Positions 38,820 through 46,201 of a DNA stretch of 64,000 bases are shown here, in pieces. Each line of letters opens with the position of its first letter. Positions within the stretch are counted from its first letter, which is position 1. The translations under genes were made by a program, and so were the position numbers. The DNA is from an uncultured Kiloniellaceae bacterium (lineage in GTDB: Bacteria; Pseudomonadota; Alphaproteobacteria; Kiloniellales; Kiloniellaceae): assembly GCA_947500035.1 (NCBI GenBank), contig CANMQP010000014.1:1-64000 (forward strand). The letters run 5' to 3'. The notes below the pieces were generated by a model. It ran no database searches, was not told the origin of the DNA, and was given only the letters and a program-made list of their open reading frames with translations.

Positions 38820-39470
38820 TCAGGCCCCCAACTCCGCCAACAAGGCATCGGTTGTAACCTGACGGCAGTAACCCTTGATGGTCTGAAGCGAATTCTCGTG
38901 GCGCTCTTGCGTAATCGAGGCGCAGGCGTCGGTGACCTGGGTCACGAGATAACCCAGATCGCAAGCGTCGCGGATCGCGCTTTCCACACAGTGGTCGGTC
39001 CTCAGGCCGCAGATCACCAGCTGCTTAACACCGAGATTCCGCAGCACGTAGTCGATGTTGGTCGAGATGAAGACCGAGGACGAGGATTTCGGAAAGACCA
39101 TCTCGTCCTCACCCGGCGCGAGTTCTTCGATGACCTTCGCATCCCACGAACCCTTCGGCACATTAAATCCCGAGATCTTGTAGTCCAGGCTGCGGTCCCG
39201 CCCGTCGCGGGTCAGGCTCTCGATCGTCGTATAGAGCACCTCGATGGAGGACGCGCGAAAGGCCGCCAGAAGCCGCTGCATATTCGGGATCGCGACGCTC
39301 TCCAGCTGCTCGAAGTATTCCGCATAGTCGCGCGCGATCTCGGCATCCGAACGCGCCTTGAACTCCCCGCCGTCGCGCCGGGCGCAGAGATTCTGGACAT
39401 CGATGACCAACAGCGCCGAATCCTGCGGCACCAGCGGCCGCTCGCGGGTCAAATTGCTGTCAGCAGGCAT
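38820..39470 (-). CDS. Isochorismatase-family cysteine hydrolase
   Basis: A 216-residue alpha/beta hydrolase of the isochorismatase/nicotinamidase superfamily. The catalytic aspartate is in LLVIDVQNLCARRDGG, and the nucleophilic cysteine in VICGLRTDHCVESAIRDACDLGY, with an intervening lysine in the MVFPKSSSS region. Members hydrolyse N-carbamoyl amines, ureidoacrylate, nicotinamide or isochorismate. It is the last gene of a three-gene unit after an ABM-domain protein and an EamA transporter (26-bp gap), so an imported or exported small amide is a plausible substrate. Confidence 0.87.
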   Translation of the reverse strand: MPADSNLTRERPLVPQDSALLVIDVQNLCARRDGGEFKARSDAEIARDYAEYFEQLESVAIPNMQRLLAAFRASSIEVLYTTIESLTRDGRDRSLDYKISGFNVPKGSWDAKVIEELAPGEDEMVFPKSSSSVFISTNIDYVLRNLGVKQLVICGLRTDHCVESAIRDACDLGYLVTQVTDACASITQERHENSLQTIKGYCRQVTTDALLAELGA

Positions 39471-39496
39471 AAAACCTCCATACTTTACGAATTGTC

Positions 39497-40429
39497 TTAA
39501 CGCCCTTTACCGGGCCGCCAGCCTGCGGCCAGAAGTATACCGCCCGTCGCCAGCACCAGCCCCGTCCAGGCGAAGGCACTCGGCCATTCGCCCAGCAGAG
39601 GGATCGCCAGTAAGGCGGCCATCCCCGGCACCATGGCCATCATCGCGGCCGTCGACGAGGTCCCGATGGAACGCACCGCCGTGGTAAAGCAGAGGATCGC
39701 GATCACGCTGGGGCCCAGCCCCTGGTAAAGCCCCTGCAGCAGGATTTCCGGCCAGGGCGCGGTCGTGACGGCCCTGGGCAGAACGGTCAGATAAAAGGGC
39801 GCGAACCACAGCAGGTTGATGACGGGAATGCAAACCATGGTTTGCACCGGCGTGAGGTGCCAGGCCTTGGTGGCGATCAGGAAAAAAGCCACGAAGAGCG
39901 TCGCCGCCAGAAACATCAGGTGGCCGATCCAGACATCGAACTCAGCGCCGCCGGTGCCCCGGTCCCATCCGATCATCACACAGCCGGCTAGGATCACCGC
40001 CATCCCGGCGACGCGCCAGCTGTCCGGCTTGTCCTTCAGCCAGATCCACCCCAGGACCGCGGCGAAGATCGGCAGCGTACCGTTCATCATGATCCCCGCG
40101 TGGGAGGCCGGGGCATACTGAAACCCGCCGAACGCAAGCAGCAGGTACGGCGTTCCCTGCCCGCAGGCGACCAGGGCAATCTGCCACCAGCGCAGCCGGC
40201 GCGGCCAGTAGCGCCAGACGAAAGGCGAGACGGCAATGGCCGCGACGGCAAAGCGCAGAGCCATCATGTCGTAGATGGTCAGGGTCTGGACCACGCCGAA
40301 GCGCGATACCACGACCCATCCGGACCAGATCAGCACGACGGTAAATGCGGCCAGCCAGCCATAGAGCGGCCGGACCGGGCTGGATACGGGGTTGGCTGTG
40401 GATGCGGAAGCCCTGCTCCCGGTACTCAT
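39497..40429 (-). CDS. EamA/DMT-superfamily metabolite transporter
   Basis: A 310-residue permease with ten predicted membrane helices arranged as two EamA repeats, for example GWLAAFTVVLIWSGWVVVSRFGV, ALRFAVAAIAVSPFVWRYWP, and after the midpoint LMFLAATLFVAFFLIATKAW and AMMAMVPGMAALLAIPLLGEWPS. Such proteins export or import amino acids and other small metabolites. It starts 7 bp after the ABM-domain gene and ends 26 bp before the isochorismatase gene, so the three form an operon. Confidence 0.88.
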   Translation of the reverse strand: MSTGSRASASTANPVSSPVRPLYGWLAAFTVVLIWSGWVVVSRFGVVQTLTIYDMMALRFAVAAIAVSPFVWRYWPRRLRWWQIALVACGQGTPYLLLAFGGFQYAPASHAGIMMNGTLPIFAAVLGWIWLKDKPDSWRVAGMAVILAGCVMIGWDRGTGGAEFDVWIGHLMFLAATLFVAFFLIATKAWHLTPVQTMVCIPVINLLWFAPFYLTVLPRAVTTAPWPEILLQGLYQGLGPSVIAILCFTTAVRSIGTSSTAAMMAMVPGMAALLAIPLLGEWPSAFAWTGLVLATGGILLAAGWRPGKGR

Positions 40430-40436
40430 ACAGGCG

Positions 40437-40724
40437 TCACGCGATCTTGCTCATTTCATTGAGCTGAAACTCGGCGACCGCGCCCTCGGTCGCGGCGCGG
40501 AAGGCTTCCAGGTGCGGCTGGTTCATATGGGCCTGCCAGAGACCCCGGTTTTCCCAGATCTCATAGAAGACAAAGAAGCCCGGGTTCTCGTTGTCCCGGT
40601 GCAGATCGTACTGAACACAGCCTTCCTCGGCACGGGTCGGCGCGACGAGCTTTTCCAGCTCGCCCTGAAGAAACTCTTCCTTGCCGGGCGCGGCGGTGAT
40701 CTGGGCGAGAATAATCAGGGGCAT
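40437..40724 (-). CDS. ABM-domain putative quinol monooxygenase
   Basis: A 95-residue dimeric alpha/beta barrel protein: MPLIILAQITAAPGKEEFLQGELEKLVAPTRAEEGCVQYDLHRDNENPGFFVFYEIWENRGLWQAHMNQPHLEAF. The EEGCVQYDLH and W..HM..PHL blocks are typical of YgiN-like monooxygenases and autoinducer-processing relatives. I start at 40724 with GGAGGG upstream. It opens the operon with the EamA transporter and isochorismatase. The tandem GGACAAA element lies 120 bp upstream in the divergent orientation. Confidence 0.87.
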   Translation of the reverse strand: MPLIILAQITAAPGKEEFLQGELEKLVAPTRAEEGCVQYDLHRDNENPGFFVFYEIWENRGLWQAHMNQPHLEAFRAATEGAVAEFQLNEMSKIA

Positions 40725-40841
40725 GAGAGACCCTCCATGTGAAGAGCGGGTTGAAGATCGGCGGGGAGGCAAATATCGGAGGAAGGTCTCCGTGATGCAA
40801 GCGCCGCGAATGCCCTCGCTCCACATGTCACTGTTCCATAT

Positions 40842-40870
40842 TGGACAAACTTGCGCACAGATTGGACAAA
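40842..40870 (+). promoter_or_regulatory. Tandem GGACAAA-N14-GGACAAA element upstream of PEP-CTERM gene 2
   Basis: GGACAAA at 40843-40849 and 40864-40870 are separated by 14 bases that include TTGCGCA. It matches the element before PEP-CTERM gene 1 in sequence, spacing and orientation, about 205-230 bp upstream of the gene start at 41074. The conserved TGGACAAAnTTGCGC core also has GG and GC spaced 10 bases apart, as in sigma-54 promoters, but the -24 and -12 boxes otherwise match poorly. Confidence 0.65.
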
Positions 40871-41073
40871 ATGCCGTCCGCCCCTTCCCTTCTTTCTCCA
40901 GGCCAGTCATCGATCGCACCCGACGGCGAACAGCCCATCCTGGTTGTGGCGGATGCTTCGTCTCCTCGTCGTCACGCAGAGCTGCCACTGAAATTAGAAT
41001 AGCTTCGCCGACTTCATCCATTCGCCGCCGGCGTTCGGCATCAATGCCTCGACGGCACCACAAGGGAAGCAAA

Positions 41074-41715
41074 ATGCAGCATTTTAAATCGGCACAAAAA
41101 CATGGGGTAATGCTCCTGAAGAGCTTTCTCGGAACACTCCTGCTAGTGGGCCTGATGACAGGTTTCACCGCGAGCGCCCAGGCAACACTGATCGGGCAGA
41201 CGGTTGGCTGTTCTGTCTCAACTAACGTTCCCGCTAGCGGATTCAATTGCTCATCCGAAAGTGCGGTGGTTCAAACCGCAGGCCCCGAATTCAGTATGGG
41301 TGTTCCAGTCCTTTCCCAAGCCAGATTATGGGAAATCGATATCGAAGAGTCTTCCGTTCGGATTGGCTACAACCCAGAGCTGGGCGACTTTGTGGCCTCC
41401 AGCCCTCGGTACGAAGTCCTCCTATCCGATTTGTTCTGGCTCGGAAATCCGGACGCCGTGATCACCGGTTTCCTGCTCTCGGTGAGCGACGTGATTGGCT
41501 TTGACGATGCAGACATATCGTTTTTTGACAATACCATCGGATTTGATCTTGGGGGAGGCCAGGGAGGAGTCCGTTGGAACAGCGGATCGTCCGCCACCAT
41601 CACGCTGATCACAGACGACAGCCCGAGCATATCCGTACCCGAGCCCGCCACACTGGCGCTCTTCGGTCTTGGTCTAGCCGGCCTCGGCTTCGCGCGGCGC
41701 CGAAGGACCACCTGA
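41074..41715 (+). CDS. PEP-CTERM sorted exported protein 2
   Basis: A 213-residue exported protein. The signal peptide is LLKSFLGTLLLVGLMTGFTASAQA, the mature part is a beta-rich domain of unknown function containing two cysteines near its start (QTVGCSVS and GFNCSS), and the C-terminus has SVPEPATLALFGLGLAGLGFARRRR, the full PEP-helix-Arg sorting signal. I start at 41074 after AAGGGAAGC; ATG codons 12 codons later remain possible. A strong terminator follows. It resembles protein 1 only in its ends and its upstream motif, suggesting shared regulation rather than recent duplication. Confidence 0.9.
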   Translation: MQHFKSAQKHGVMLLKSFLGTLLLVGLMTGFTASAQATLIGQTVGCSVSTNVPASGFNCSSESAVVQTAGPEFSMGVPVLSQARLWEIDIEESSVRIGYNPELGDFVASSPRYEVLLSDLFWLGNPDAVITGFLLSVSDVIGFDDADISFFDNTIGFDLGGGQGGVRWNSGSSATITLITDDSPSISVPEPATLALFGLGLAGLGFARRRRTT

Positions 41716-41744
41716 CCTCTATCGCCCTTCGGCAGTTTATCAGG

Positions 41745-41772
41745 CGGCGGCCCTTCTCGGCCGCCGTTTTTT
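41745..41772 (+). terminator. Rho-independent terminator of PEP-CTERM gene 2
   Basis: CGGCGGCC pairs perfectly with GGCCGCCG across a 6-base loop CTTCTC and is followed by TTTTTT. It lies 30 bp after the stop codon. Confidence 0.9.
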
Positions 41773-41798
41773 CTGCGCGAGATGAAGCCGTAAGACCT

Positions 41799-42368
41799 TC
41801 AAGTCTTTGAGCTGCGATAATGCGCCGCGGCTTTCGACCGATTGCCGCAGGTCTCCATGCTGCACCAGCGCCGCTTGCTGCCGCGTGAAACGTCTTTAAA
41901 GATCAGCACGCAGCTTTCGTTGGCGCAGTTCTTCAGGGATTTGGGGTCGGCGGCCACCAGCAGCTCTGCCGCCCGTTGCGCCAGCAGGCCCAGCACAGCT
42001 CCGGGCGACAGGCGCTCCTGCGCCGGGGCCAGTGCATAGCCATCAGCGGCCGCGCTGAGGCGCATCTGCCGGGCCGACTGAGCCAGATGATCGTTTATCA
42101 CTGTGATCGCCTCGCCCGGTGCCGCCTTTCCCGCCGCTTTGCTCGTTAAAGCATCGCGAATGGCCTGCCTCAGCGCGCCGGCCGACGCCAGCCACTCCTT
42201 CGTCCAACGGCCAGCAGCCGTCACGCCCGCAGCCTCAAGCCAGGCGGAGAGCGCCTCCGGCGTCTCGATAAGATCGACCAGCTCATCACGCACCAGGATC
42301 CGCGTATTGACGAAGTCGATGGCGAGGTCGTTGCCGACGAACTGAAAGGGAAATTTCGGCTCAAACAT
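41799..42368 (-). CDS. CGNR zinc-finger / ABATE-domain regulator
   Basis: A 189-residue protein with the ABATE stress-response N-domain (FVGNDLAIDFVNTRILVRDELVDLIETPEALSAWLEAAGV) and a C-terminal CGNR zinc finger: CANESCVLIFKDVSRGSKRRWCSMETCGNRSKAAAHY, with all four cysteines and CGNR. The family is presumed to bind DNA. The ATG at 42368 has at most a weak AGG nearby, and TTGTAT-N17-TATATA upstream would start transcription almost at the ATG. Two inverted repeats fill the divergent intergenic region, so autoregulation and control of the alpha/beta-hydrolase gene are likely. Confidence 0.9.
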   Translation of the reverse strand: MFEPKFPFQFVGNDLAIDFVNTRILVRDELVDLIETPEALSAWLEAAGVTAAGRWTKEWLASAGALRQAIRDALTSKAAGKAAPGEAITVINDHLAQSARQMRLSAAADGYALAPAQERLSPGAVLGLLAQRAAELLVAADPKSLKNCANESCVLIFKDVSRGSKRRWCSMETCGNRSKAAAHYRSSKT

Positions 42369-42447
42369 TCTAACCTATATAATTTAACTTGACTGGTTAT
42401 ACAAGACTCCCATATCTAACCGATCAAATGGATTTAAGGCGGTTATA
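42369..42447. promoter_or_regulatory. Duplicated inverted repeat TCTAACC-N19-GGTTATA (candidate CGNR operators)
   Basis: Two copies lie between the divergent genes: TCTAACC 42369-42375 with GGTTATA 42395-42401, and TCTAACC 42415-42421 with GGTTATA 42441-42447. TAACC and GGTTA are exact complements, and the 19-base spacing is identical in both. The first copy abuts the regulator ATG and spans its presumed promoter; the second lies about 65 bp before the hydrolase start. Arm-to-arm distance of 24 bp is unusually wide for a simple dimer site. Confidence 0.7.
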
Positions 42448-42512
42448 TTCGGTTTCGAAAATCTTCATGCCCGCCTCGAACCCGCCAACCCTTTGCTTCG
42501 GGAGATCGAAAC

Positions 42513-43472
42513 ATGAGCAATTCCATCCGAAACGGCCTGATCGCCGCCGCACTTGCGGTGAGCGCCCTGGCTACGACCGCCTTGCCGGCACATGCCGACA
42601 ACTCTGCAGTTCGCTACGGTTACGAGAAGGTCGGCGGCCACAAGATTTTCTATCGTGAGGCCGGCGATCCGGCGAAACCGAGCATCGTGCTGCTGCACGG
42701 CTTTCCCAGTTCCTCGCATCAGTACCGCAACCTGATCCGCGATCTGGGCGACAGCTACCACCTGATCGCACCGGACTATCCGGGTTTCGGCTCCAGCGAC
42801 TTTCCGTCCGCGAGCGAGTACGAATACAGCTTCGACAACATCGCCGAGACCATCGACGGCTTTCTGGAACAGCGCGGTATCTCCTCCTACACGCTGATGA
42901 TCCAGGACTACGGCGCGCCGGTCGGCCTGCGCATCGCGGTGAAGCATCCGGAGCGGGTTCAGACGCTGATTGTCCAGAACGGCAACGCCTATGAGGAAGG
43001 CATCAACGAGGAGACCTGGGCGCCGATCATCTCTTACTGGGCGAACCGCACCCCTGAGCAGGGTGAGACTATCGCGAAGAATGTCTTCAGCCTCGAAGGC
43101 CTGAAGTGGCAGTACACCCACGGCACCCGCAATCCGGACGCCATCCTGCCGGACAACTGGCTGCTCGATTACGCCAACTTCTCGCGCCCCGGTCAGCACG
43201 AGATGCAGTTGGGCCTCTTCTACGATTACCGGAACAACGTGAAGCTCTACCCGGAATGGCAGGCCTACCTGAAGACCCATCAGCCCCCAGCCCTGATCGT
43301 CTGGGCCAAGAACGACGCCTTCTTCCCGGTCCCCGGCGCCGAGGGCTACAAGCGCGACCTCAAGGATGTGGACTACAACATTCTCGACACTGGCCACTTC
43401 GCCCTGGAGGAAGACGGCGCCCTGATCGCTGACAAGATCCGCGCCTTCCTGACCAAGCGCGGCATCAAGTAA
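42513..43472 (+). CDS. Exported alpha/beta hydrolase, dehalogenase/epoxide-hydrolase type
   Basis: A 319-residue enzyme with a signal peptide (ALAVSALATTALPAHA, cleavage near residue 28), so it should act in the periplasm. The oxyanion turn is LLHGFPSSSHQYRNL, the nucleophile appears as aspartate 132 in LMIQDYGAPVGLRIA, as in haloalkane dehalogenases and epoxide hydrolases, and the catalytic histidine is near 295 in DTGHFALEED. Export is unusual for that Asp-nucleophile group, though known in some. It is transcribed divergently from the CGNR regulator, whose candidate operators precede it. The substrate is unknown; a reactive organic electrophile is an inference. Confidence 0.88.
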   Translation: MSNSIRNGLIAAALAVSALATTALPAHADNSAVRYGYEKVGGHKIFYREAGDPAKPSIVLLHGFPSSSHQYRNLIRDLGDSYHLIAPDYPGFGSSDFPSASEYEYSFDNIAETIDGFLEQRGISSYTLMIQDYGAPVGLRIAVKHPERVQTLIVQNGNAYEEGINEETWAPIISYWANRTPEQGETIAKNVFSLEGLKWQYTHGTRNPDAILPDNWLLDYANFSRPGQHEMQLGLFYDYRNNVKLYPEWQAYLKTHQPPALIVWAKNDAFFPVPGAEGYKRDLKDVDYNILDTGHFALEEDGALIADKIRAFLTKRGIK

Positions 43473-43490
43473 GACTGCGCATGCAACACA

Positions 43491-43530
43491 AAACCGGCGC
43501 GCGGCAAAGTCACTCTACGCGCGCCGGTTT
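43491..43530. terminator. Bidirectional terminator between hydrolase and acetyltransferase genes
   Basis: AAACCGGCGCGC and GCGCGCCGGTTT form a perfect 12-bp stem with a 16-base loop, flanked by A/T on both sides. It lies between two convergent genes and includes the acetyltransferase stop codon. Confidence 0.75.
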
Positions 43531-43984
43531 ACTTCACCTCAATGTCGAAGTGCAGGACCTCTTCTCGTATTCCCAGCTTGGTATAGAGCGCGATGGCCGG
43601 CGGGTCCGTGACATCGGCCTGGACATAGATCACATAAGCGCCGCGTGCAGCGGCGATGCGCTTGAGGTCTTCGATCAGCGCCGTGGCGATCCCCCGGCGC
43701 CGGTGCTCTTCCGCGACAGCGAGATCGTAGATGTAGATTTCGCTGCGCTCCTGCTCGAATTTCTTCAGGACATAAGCCGCGAGGCCGCCGATCACCCGGC
43801 CGTCCTGTAGCGCCGCCAGCGCAATAAAATCCTCGCTGCCGAGCCGCTCCTCGAGATAGGCCGCGCCGGGCTGCGCACCGCAATAGGTCTCGGCGTCGTC
43901 GAAAGCTTCGCCGAACAGCGTGAGCAGTTCGCGGAACACCACCACATCGCCTGCTGTCATATGACGAATTAAATGCGATTTCAT
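43529..43984 (-). CDS. AAC(3)-I-like aminoglycoside 3-N-acetyltransferase
   Basis: A 151-residue GNAT enzyme closely resembling AAC(3)-[124 protein letters not shown], including the acetyl-CoA loop RRRGIATAL and the conserved C-terminal block. Those enzymes acetylate gentamicin, sisomicin or fortimicin. I start at 43984, where GGAGG precedes by 6 bp. There is no integron or transposon nearby, so this looks like a chromosomal homologue whose true substrate may be another amine. Confidence 0.88.
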   Translation of the reverse strand: MKSHLIRHMTAGDVVVFRELLTLFGEAFDDAETYCGAQPGAAYLEERLGSEDFIALAALQDGRVIGGLAAYVLKKFEQERSEIYIYDLAVAEEHRRRGIATALIEDLKRIAAARGAYVIYVQADVTDPPAIALYTKLGIREEVLHFDIEVK

Positions 43985-44023
43985 GGCTAACCTCCAAATC
44001 CCCCCTGGCTCATTCAAACCTGA

Positions 44024-44920
44024 TCATAGATCTGCCGTCCGGAAGACTTCAGCAGCCCAATCAACAAACACCCGAACGCGCGGCGATAGCTGGCGGCTTT
44101 GCGGGTAGAACGCGGCCAGCGGGAGCGGCGGCGGCGGGAAATCCGGCAGAACTTCTATCAGGCGCCCAGCCTCAAGGTCATCGCGAAATCTGTAACGTGG
44201 TGCCTGCACCAGACCATAGCCCATGCGTGCGAGGTGGTGCACGGTCTCCGCGTCGTTGGCCATGATCTTCCCCGGGAGGGTGACTTCCCTTACTCCCTTG
44301 GGTGTCTGAAACTCCAGCGGCATTATCGAGCCGCTTCTCGACGAAACAAAGCCGACCATCTGATGGCCGTCCAGGTCTTCCAGCGATCCGGGCATTCCGT
44401 ATTCTCTCAGATAGTCAGCGCTCGCGCAGGTCATCTCCGGGATCGGCGGCAGCTTGCGCATGATCATGCCGCTCTCATTCGGCTCTCCGGCACGGATTAC
44501 ACAGTCCACGCCTTCGCGCACGAGATCCACCAGGCGGTCACCCTGACCGAGTTGCAGCGAAATCCGGGGATATCGGGACAGGAACTCGGGCAAATGCGGT
44601 AGAAGGTATGTGCGCGTGAGCGTGCCATGCGCATCGACCCGCAAGAGACCTGCCGGCTCGTGACCGCGGAGCGCGCCCTCGGCATCTTCCACATCGGCCA
44701 GTATGGAAAGGCAGCGTCTGTAGTAAGCCTCGCCATCAGGTGTTGGCGCGACATGACGTGTGGTGCGCTCCAAAAGGCGCGTGGCGAGATCTTTCTCAAG
44801 CCGCCGGATAACATCCGTCGCGGTTGAGCGGGGAATCTTGAGATCACTCGCCGCAGCCGTGAAGCTGCCGCGCTCAATCACACGCACCAGCAAACGCATT
44901 GCATCCAGGCGATCTATCAT
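44024..44920 (-). CDS. LysR-family regulator of the SDR/tautomerase unit
   Basis: A 298-residue CrgA-type LysR regulator: IDRLDAMRLLVRVIERGSFTAAASDLKIPRSTATDVIRRLEKDLATRLLERTTRHVAPTPDG, with effector domain LRVDAHGTLTRTYLLPHLPEFL. It is divergent from an SDR gene 92 bp away and probably regulates it. A dyad TTCG-N7-CGAA (44924-44938) lies 3 bp from its own start codon. Confidence 0.88.
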   Translation of the reverse strand: MIDRLDAMRLLVRVIERGSFTAAASDLKIPRSTATDVIRRLEKDLATRLLERTTRHVAPTPDGEAYYRRCLSILADVEDAEGALRGHEPAGLLRVDAHGTLTRTYLLPHLPEFLSRYPRISLQLGQGDRLVDLVREGVDCVIRAGEPNESGMIMRKLPPIPEMTCASADYLREYGMPGSLEDLDGHQMVGFVSSRSGSIMPLEFQTPKGVREVTLPGKIMANDAETVHHLARMGYGLVQAPRYRFRDDLEAGRLIEVLPDFPPPPLPLAAFYPQSRQLSPRVRVFVDWAAEVFRTADL

Positions 44921-44923
44921 TTG

Positions 44924-44938
44924 TTCGTAATTATCGAA
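44924..44938. promoter_or_regulatory. Possible LysR-type dyad
   Basis: TTCGTAATTATCGAA contains TTCG and CGAA separated by 7 bases, fitting the T-N11-A pattern of LysR boxes, and lies in the shared LysR/SDR intergenic region. Confidence 0.45.
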
Positions 44939-45012
44939 TTTTCATTCCGAAAACAAGGTGATTATCCGATTCATTTCTCTCCCTATCTTCTTTCAAACGA
45001 AAGGAGATTGAG

Positions 45013-45750
45013 ATGACACAAGAAACCAAGACCGCGATTGTGACCGGCGCGGGCAAGGGCATCGGCGCGGCCATCGCCCGGCGCCTCGCCGCTGACGGTC
45101 ATGCCGTTCTCATCAACTACGCCCGCGACGAGCTTGCGGCCCAGGACGTCGTGGAGGCTGTTGTGGCGAGCGGAGGCAAGGCCAAAGCCCTACAGGGCGA
45201 TGTGTCCGATCCTGCGACGATGGCCGCCTTGTTCGATGCTGCTGAAGCGCGTTATGGCCCGGTCGACATTCTGGTCAACAACGCGGGTGTAATGCGCAAC
45301 GCGGCGATTGCCGCCGCAACCGACGACGACTTCGATCTGCATTGCGCGGTCAATCTCGGCGGCAGCTTTCGCGGGATGCGTGAAGCGGCGACGCGATTGC
45401 AAAACGGCGGCCGGATCATCAACATTTCCTCCAGTGTCGTCGGCCTCTATCAGCCCTCCTACGGCCTTTATGCGGCAAGCAAAGCCGCAGTTGAAGCGAT
45501 GACGCATGTTCTGGCCAAAGAACTCGGCTCCCGTGGGATCACCGTGAACGCCGTGGCGCCCGGTCCGATCGAGACTGATTTCTTTATGCAGGGAAAATCC
45601 GAAGAGTTGATCCGGAACATCACCCGAACCATCCCCTTGGGCCGTCTTGGCGCAGCGGACGACATTGCGGCCGTCGTGTCCTTCCTCGCGGGTGCCGACG
45701 GCCGTTGGGTCAACGGACAGGTTATCCGCGCCAATGGCGGCGCACTCTGA
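45013..45750 (+). CDS. Short-chain dehydrogenase/reductase, 3-oxoacyl-ACP-reductase-like
   Basis: A 245-residue classical SDR: TGAGKGIGAAIARRL coenzyme loop, NNAGVM, serine in NISSSVVG and the catalytic YGLYAASKAAVEAMTHVLAKELGSRGITVNAVAPGPIETDFF. AAAGGAG precedes the ATG. It is followed by a tautomerase gene 28 bp later and stands opposite a LysR regulator, so the set looks like a small inducible detoxification or catabolic unit. Substrate unknown. Confidence 0.9.
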   Translation: MTQETKTAIVTGAGKGIGAAIARRLAADGHAVLINYARDELAAQDVVEAVVASGGKAKALQGDVSDPATMAALFDAAEARYGPVDILVNNAGVMRNAAIAAATDDDFDLHCAVNLGGSFRGMREAATRLQNGGRIINISSSVVGLYQPSYGLYAASKAAVEAMTHVLAKELGSRGITVNAVAPGPIETDFFMQGKSEELIRNITRTIPLGRLGAADDIAAVVSFLAGADGRWVNGQVIRANGGAL

Positions 45751-45778
45751 CCCGCCAAAACCAAAAAAGGAGAGAGAC

Positions 45779-45991
45779 ATGCCCTTTGCAAATTACAAAC
45801 TGCCCGAAGCCTCGCTCAACAAAGAACAGAAGGAGGATCTGATCCATCAAACAACGGAACTGATGGTCAGCTTCTTTGGCGAGGTCGTACGTCCCACGAC
45901 CATGGTTCTGGTCGAAGAAGTCAAAGACGGCGGTTATGGCCGTGCCGACGAGGTCTTCGTCATGCCCGAAGAGTACCGCACGACGGAGTAA
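45779..45991 (+). CDS. 4-oxalocrotonate tautomerase-family protein
   Basis: A 70-residue tautomerase-superfamily protein. The sequence starts Met-Pro, leaving the catalytic proline as residue 1 after Met removal, and continues SLNKEQKEDLIHQTTELMVSFFGEVVRPTTMVLVEEV, the beta-alpha-beta unit of this family. GGAGAG precedes the ATG. It is in one transcript with the SDR gene, and a stem-loop follows. It could interconvert keto/enol forms of the SDR substrate or product; this is inference. Confidence 0.9.
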   Translation: MPFANYKLPEASLNKEQKEDLIHQTTELMVSFFGEVVRPTTMVLVEEVKDGGYGRADEVFVMPEEYRTTE

Positions 45992-45992
45992 G

Positions 45993-46017
45993 CCCAGCCG
46001 CGCTTGGCGCGGCTGGG
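45993..46017 (+). terminator. Stem-loop terminator after the tautomerase gene
   Basis: CCCAGCCGCGC pairs perfectly with GCGCGGCTGGG around a 3-base loop, one base after the stop codon. Only TT follows, so termination may rely on the stem strength. Confidence 0.65.
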
Positions 46018-46201
46018 TTAAACTGCCTTTTGAACCGAGTCCATTCCACGTGTTCGTGCACACTTTGATCTCTGTTGAACGCCTCCAAAGTCCAACGCCT
46101 GAAGCCCGAGAAAACACTTTATAAGTGTATAGTGTATTATTTTTCGTTTTATTAGCGCATATTTCAACCCTTGGTATAATTTCACACTAGGGGAAATAAA
46201 G

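Noticed and set aside
40842-40870. Sigma-54 promoter reading of the tandem GGACAAA element
   Set aside because: The GG-N10-GC spacing is met, but the -24 and -12 boxes otherwise differ from TGGCAC and TTGC, and the distance to the genes is long; kept only as an alternative.
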